From contig CADEGS010000158.1 in assembly GCA_902826945.1 (NCBI GenBank), positions 1 through 10,648 on the forward strand: a stretch of DNA of 10,648 nucleotides. Reading direction: 5' to 3'. The DNA comes from an uncultured bacterium (lineage in GTDB: Bacteria > Planctomycetota > UBA1135 > GCA-002686595). Each line of letters opens with the position of its first letter. Position 1 is the stretch's first letter. Position numbers and translations under genes: made by a program. The notes beneath the pieces were generated by a model. That model searched no databases and had not been told where the DNA came from. It worked only from the letters and a program-made list of their open reading frames with translations. This document shows, one piece after another, positions 7,621-10,648 of this stretch.

Positions 7621-8819
7621 CAGAAGCTCAGGCTCCAGCCGAGGTAGCCGAAGACTTGATCGAGCCCGTCGCTCCGCAGCGAGTAGTCGAGGCCCAGGAC
7701 GAGGTCGTGGCTCTCGCCCGTGTGCCAGACGAGCTTCGCGCCGAACGTGCTCGACGAGTAGGCGCCGAGCTGCGAGTCCTGCGTCTGGAAGCGGTCCGGC
7801 GCGGTGAAGTGCTCGTCGAAGTACTGCGCCTCGCTCTGCGCGTAGAAGCGATAGCGCACGCGCCCTTCGAGCTTGCCCTGCACGAGGGACTGGTACCAGG
7901 CGGGCTCGAGGCTCGCGCTCAGGATGTCCCAGGAGTCGCCGTACAGGCGGCTCGCGAGCTCCCAGGCGCGCCCGGGGGCGACGAGCTGGCGCACGCGCCC
8001 GTCGAGCGACACGCGCACCCGGTCGTCGGGCAGCTCCTCGGGCGTCTCGGTGCCGCGCGCCATGTTGGCGAGGTTGGGGTTGGGCGGATCGCTCGGGTCC
8101 TCGATCACCACCGCGTTGTAGGGCGTCTCGAGGAAGCCCGACTGGTGCGAGACGGTCAGCCCCAGCTCGCCGAACGCGCTCGGCGAGAGGATCTGGCCCC
8201 AGCGCGCGCTGACGGCGAGCGACAGGCGCTCGTCGTCGCCTTCCTCGGTGCCGTCGAAGCGGATGATGTCCACCAGGTCGTAGTAGGCGTTCAGGCCCAG
8301 GGTGACCGTCGCGTCGGTGTCTTTGGGGGCCTTCGTCCAGCTCACCCCGGCGCCGATCGAGTCGTAGTCGTACTCGTCGCTGTAGCCGACGTGCCAGCGC
8401 AGGCTCGTGCGCTCGTCGAGCAGGTGGCGGAACGCCACGTCGGCGCCGAGGTAGTTGTCGCGGCTCGCGCCGGACTGCTCGGGGAACTTCGACAGGCGCT
8501 CGATCGAGGCGCTCGAGACGTAGTCGTAGGAGAGCTCGAGCGTCATCCCGAGGTCGTCGCTGATGTCGTAATCCCAGATCACGACCGGCTCGACCACGGT
8601 CAGGCTCTCGTCGAGGAACGGGTTGCCCTGGCCGTCGTCGGCGAGATCGAACACCCCGAGCTGGACGGTGAGCGAGCCGTGGCCGGCCTGGCCGGGTCCG
8701 GGCTCGTCCAGGCCCTCGCGCGGAGCCGTGACCGGCGTGCCCCCGCCCCGTTCTTGACCGAGGGCGGGCCCGACGAGCGCGAGGAGCGCCAGCGGAGCGC
8801 TCCTCAGTAGCACCCGCAC
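7620..8819 (-). CDS. DUF3570 outer-membrane beta-barrel protein
   Basis: 399 aa from the GTG at 8819; a second GTG at 8813 (397 aa) is almost as good, and no ATG is available. I chose 8819 because a GAGGG lies about 13 bases upstream and it adds an Arg to the signal peptide (cut near ALG, residue 21). The start lies inside the last codons of the DUF4266 gene. DUF3570 is a family of unknown function. Hallmarks I recognise are GYSDEYDYDS (145-154), HQSGFLETPYNAVV (225-238), LPDDRVRVSL (263-272), YGDSWDI (293-299) and RYRFYAQSEAQYF (322-334). Strands alternate throughout and the C-terminus is YLGWSLSF, a good BAM signal with terminal Phe, so it should sit in the outer membrane. Residues 99-105, DYVSSAS, fit the ApbE flavinylation pattern, with S105 as the predicted acceptor. 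The protein contains no cysteine. Confidence 0.9.
   Translation of the reverse strand: MRVLLRSAPLALLALVGPALGQERGGGTPVTAPREGLDEPGPGQAGHGSLTVQLGVFDLADDGQGNPFLDESLTVVEPVVIWDYDISDDLGMTLELSYDYVSSASIERLSKFPEQSGASRDNYLGADVAFRHLLDERTSLRWHVGYSDEYDYDSIGAGVSWTKAPKDTDATVTLGLNAYYDLVDIIRFDGTEEGDDERLSLAVSARWGQILSPSAFGELGLTVSHQSGFLETPYNAVVIEDPSDPPNPNLANMARGTETPEELPDDRVRVSLDGRVRQLVAPGRAWELASRLYGDSWDILSASLEPAWYQSLVQGKLEGRVRYRFYAQSEAQYFDEHFTAPDRFQTQDSQLGAYSSSTFGAKLVWHTGESHDLVLGLDYSLRSDGLDQVFGYLGWSLSF
8505..8525 (-). other. Candidate FMN-attachment motif in the DUF3570 protein
   Basis: Codons 99-105 of the DUF3570 gene encode D-Y-V-S-S-A-S. ApbE targets such as NqrB, NqrC and RnfG carry D-x-x-[ST]-[GS]-A-[ST], with FMN on the last Ser/Thr. 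The motif is followed by Ile-Glu-Arg. It sits between two predicted barrel strands, so it could be in a periplasmic turn or a strand end. It has not been tested; the match is by eye. Confidence 0.5.
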
Positions 8820-9034
8820 CCGCCGCCGGCGCCCTCGCCGATGCCGCCCGCGCTGCCCTCCATCGAGTAGAAGACCTTCTGATGGAAGTGGACCTCGGCC
8901 GCCGAGCTCTCCATCGACATGACGGGATCCGCCAGCGCCTGAAGCTCCCAGAACTCGACGGTCTCGCACCCGCTCGCCAGGACGAGCAGCAGCGCGAGGA
9001 GCGAGCGCGCACGCGGAGGAGCCGGGCGGGTCAT
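8804..9034 (-). CDS. DUF4266 small lipoprotein with C-terminal GGGCGCY tail
   Basis: 76 aa. A short basic n-region and hydrophobic core lead to ASGC (20-23), so C23 is the likely lipidated residue. The rest matches the DUF4266 pattern: FWELQALADPVM (28-39) corresponds to the family's W-E-x-x-x-L-A-x-P-x-M, then H51 and YSMEGSAGG (56-64), and a Gly-rich tail ending GGGCGCY. The family usually ends in CGCN; here the last residue is Tyr. C73 and C75 form a CxC pair suited to metal, Fe-S or disulfide chemistry; the function is unknown. The ATG at 9034 is the only usable start; GGAGG lies just 2 bases before it, unusually close. It overlaps the DUF3570 start by 16 bases, and this pairing with DUF3570, ApbE and a TlpA-like protein recurs in other bacteria as far as I remember. 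It is easily missed because of its size. Confidence 0.88.
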   Translation of the reverse strand: MTRPAPPRARSLLALLLVLASGCETVEFWELQALADPVMSMESSAAEVHFHQKVFYSMEGSAGGIGEGAGGGCGCY

Positions 9035-9111
9035 GACCTCCGTATGATTCGGTAGGACACGGCCCGGGCGGACATGACAAGACGGTAATCTCGGGTGTCC
9101 GGCTCGCGCGG
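9035..9111 (-). promoter_or_regulatory. A+T-richer gap before DUF4266, possible internal promoter
   Basis: This 77-base gap is the longest in the - strand block and locally richer in A+T than its surroundings. On the - strand TTGTCA (9080-9075) is a fair -35 element (5 of 6 to TTGACA). At 17 bases the downstream hexamer is TCCTAC, a poor -10. It could give the DUF4266-to-ABC operon its own promoter, separate from the beta-helix gene. The gap also carries the GGAGG (9041-9037) used by DUF4266. No terminator hairpin is evident. Confidence 0.22.
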
Positions 9112-10431
9112 CTAGGGACCGACGACGACCGTCGCGGTCGCGCTGCCGAGGAACACCTCGCCACCCGTCGCGAGGAAGAGGCCCTGGCGAAAGACCGTGC
9201 GCACGCCGCGCAGCGGCGGGATCAGGGTCTCCGTCTCGAGCACTCCCGAGGCCGGGATGGTTCCCTCGACGACCACCTCGAAGGGCGGAGCGACGAGCAG
9301 CTCGCCCAGGTGCAGCGGGAGCCAGACCGCCTGCGTCCGGAGGCTGACGAGCGCCAGCACCAGGTCCCCCTCCAGACCGCTGGCCACGACGTGGGCGGGC
9401 TCGCCGGCCGTCACCAGCCGGTCGGCGGAGTAGAGGCGTCGGTTGCCGGCAAGCGTCTCCAGGGTGCTCGTTCCATCGAGGAACGAGTCCGGTCCGGGAA
9501 TGCCCGGCGGCCCGCCGAAGCACGTTCCACCGGAGCCCCCGTGGAGCTCGACGTCGATCAGGCGCGCCGCGCTCGCGTCGAACGCTCGCAGGCCGGTGCC
9601 CCCCGGCGCGGCCGCCACCTGGGGCGGCACGCCGGGACCGCATCGGCCGCCGTTGCCCCCGTGCACCGCGCTCGCCGAGAGGACGAGCGAGGAGCGCGTC
9701 AGCCGGCAGGCATCGCCGCCCGGCCCCCCGGTGCAGAACGACTGGCACTGGGCGTGTCCGAGCAGGAAGACGTCATGCGCATGCACCGCCGTGTCGATCG
9801 CCTCGAAGGCGACCGGCACGGGGAAGGTCCCGCTGGAGAAGTTGAACGGCTCCGGAGCGATCGTGACGCCGTGCAGGGTGACCGAGGCACAGCCCTCGGC
9901 CAGCAGACCGCCGATGGCGCGCGTCTCAGGGGCCGGCACGAGCTCGAACATCTCGATCGCCGTCTCCTCGATCCAGATCGTGCCCTCGTTCTGCCGCAGC
10001 AGCACGATGTGGCCGGTGCCCGTGTTCGCGTTGAAGCGGTGCCGGATCTCGAGCTCGCGCAGCACCACGCTCGCGCCCGCCGGCACGTTCTCGACGATCA
10101 GCGTCGCGGAAGTTCGGCGGCCCTCGATCCGGCGCCGCGCGCCGTCGCCGACCAAGAACAGGCCCTTGCCGTCGATGCGCAGCGGAACGCCGTGGAGGAT
10201 GTCCGAGCGCAGCAAGAGGACGTCCCCCGACGAGGCCGTGTCGATGGCGGTCTGGAGGTTCGTGAAGTCTCCGCCGCCCTGCGCGTCGACGACCCACGTC
10301 CGCGCCAGCCGCGTCGGCTCCGGAGCGTGCAGGGCTCGGGACCTCCCGACGGGGGGTGCCGTGCCGCCCTGGGCGGAGAAAGCCCCTGCCCCGGAGAGGA
10401 GCAGGATTCCGATGAGGAGCGTCTTGGTCAT
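9112..10431 (-). CDS. Secreted parallel beta-helix protein of planctomycete style
   Basis: 439 aa from the ATG at 10431, chosen because it starts directly at a clean Sec signal peptide (cleavage near AFSAQ, residue 21); GAGG lies close upstream. An in-frame ATG at 10458 would add nine residues. Residues 46-75, beginning WVVDAQGGGDFTNLQTAID, are the typical entry of right-handed beta-helix proteins, followed by rungs to about residue 310. Three Gly/Cys-rich turns recur: TGGPGGDACR (234-243), HGGNGGRCGPG (258-268) and HGGSGGTCFGG (298-308). Residues about 350-439 form a beta-rich C-terminal module ending FRQGLFLATGG (414-424) and ATATVVVGP, a type I associate with secreted planctomycete proteins. 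No catalytic residues can be named, so it may be a surface or polysaccharide-binding protein rather than a lyase. It lies 77 bases upstream of DUF4266 on the same strand; whether it belongs to that operon is unclear. Confidence 0.87.
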   Translation of the reverse strand: MTKTLLIGILLLSGAGAFSAQGGTAPPVGRSRALHAPEPTRLARTWVVDAQGGGDFTNLQTAIDTASSGDVLLLRSDILHGVPLRIDGKGLFLVGDGARRRIEGRRTSATLIVENVPAGASVVLRELEIRHRFNANTGTGHIVLLRQNEGTIWIEETAIEMFELVPAPETRAIGGLLAEGCASVTLHGVTIAPEPFNFSSGTFPVPVAFEAIDTAVHAHDVFLLGHAQCQSFCTGGPGGDACRLTRSSLVLSASAVHGGNGGRCGPGVPPQVAAAPGGTGLRAFDASAARLIDVELHGGSGGTCFGGPPGIPGPDSFLDGTSTLETLAGNRRLYSADRLVTAGEPAHVVASGLEGDLVLALVSLRTQAVWLPLHLGELLVAPPFEVVVEGTIPASGVLETETLIPPLRGVRTVFRQGLFLATGGEVFLGSATATVVVGP

Positions 10432-10648
10432 GGCCTCGGTTGCCCTGCAGGAGAGCATGCCAGGGCGCTGCTTCCCTGACGCAGCCGAGGTCGTTCTCGG
10501 TCCAGCCTCCGGGAGAGCGCTCGGCAGCACCCCTGGAGCCGCCGAGCCCATCGCCCTGCAAGGCAGGTCCAGGCTCCTCTCCCCCGCTGCGAGCTCCGGA
10601 GCCATGCTCGAGCTCGCCCGGGCGACGACACCGGAGGGGTCGAGAATC

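Noticed and set aside
10432..10648. Short open frames on both strands right of the beta-helix gene
   Set aside because: All are Arg/Pro/Ser-rich, lack ribosome sites and overlap each other. Nothing supports a gene in these 217 bases; a promoter is likely here but I could not locate a convincing one.

Overview
The window is about 72% G+C, with G or C at nearly every third codon position. It holds nine protein genes and no RNA gene, insertion sequence or CRISPR array that I can see. Lipoprotein signals, beta-barrel proteins ending in outer-membrane-type strands, and a TlpA/ApbE pair indicate a diderm bacterium. The secreted parallel beta-helix protein at the right end has a 'VVDAQGGGDFTNLQ' entry motif, Cys/Gly-rich turns and a C-terminal module of a style common in Planctomycetota. 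The lipoprotein sulfatase-fold enzyme ending in 'LRALGYTE' also fits that phylum. Planctomycetota is therefore my best guess, but it is an inference; high-G+C Myxococcota-like lineages are not excluded.

Layout. Two genes lie on the + strand at the left: a secreted probable outer-membrane beta-barrel protein (79-1026) and a DUF1428/YbaA-type small protein (1203-1559). A hairpin in the short convergent gap (about 1572-1601) separates them from a seven-gene block on the - strand filling 1621-10431. Read in its direction of transcription, the block is: beta-helix secreted protein (10431-9112), DUF4266 small lipoprotein (9034-8804), DUF3570 beta-barrel (8819-7620), TlpA-like thioredoxin lipoprotein (7620-7117), ApbE FAD:protein FMN transferase (7087-6077), ABC exporter half-transporter (6074-4230) and a sulfatase-fold lipoprotein (4176-1621). 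From DUF4266 to the ABC exporter the spacing is -16, -1, +29 and +2 nt, so these five are very likely one translationally coupled operon. The sulfatase follows after 53 nt and may be part of it. The beta-helix gene lies 77 nt upstream across an A+T-richer gap that could contain a promoter. The 217 nt right of 10431 hold no gene I can support.

The notable system is the DUF4266-DUF3570-TlpA-ApbE core. ApbE attaches FMN to Ser/Thr in exported proteins. The DUF3570 barrel encoded two genes upstream carries D-Y-V-S-S-A-S, which fits the ApbE target pattern D-x-x-[ST]-[GS]-A-[ST]. The DUF4266 lipoprotein ends in GGGCGCY, the only paired cysteines among the likely envelope clients of the TlpA-like oxidoreductase. 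My reading, which is inference, is an envelope redox or metal-handling module: a flavinylated outer-membrane barrel, a Cys-tailed lipoprotein, a thiol oxidoreductase keeping those cysteines in the right state, and possibly a dedicated exporter. The sulfatase-fold protein has Thr where true sulfatases have the formylglycine Cys/Ser, so it is more likely a phospho-ester or phosphotransfer enzyme than a sulfatase.
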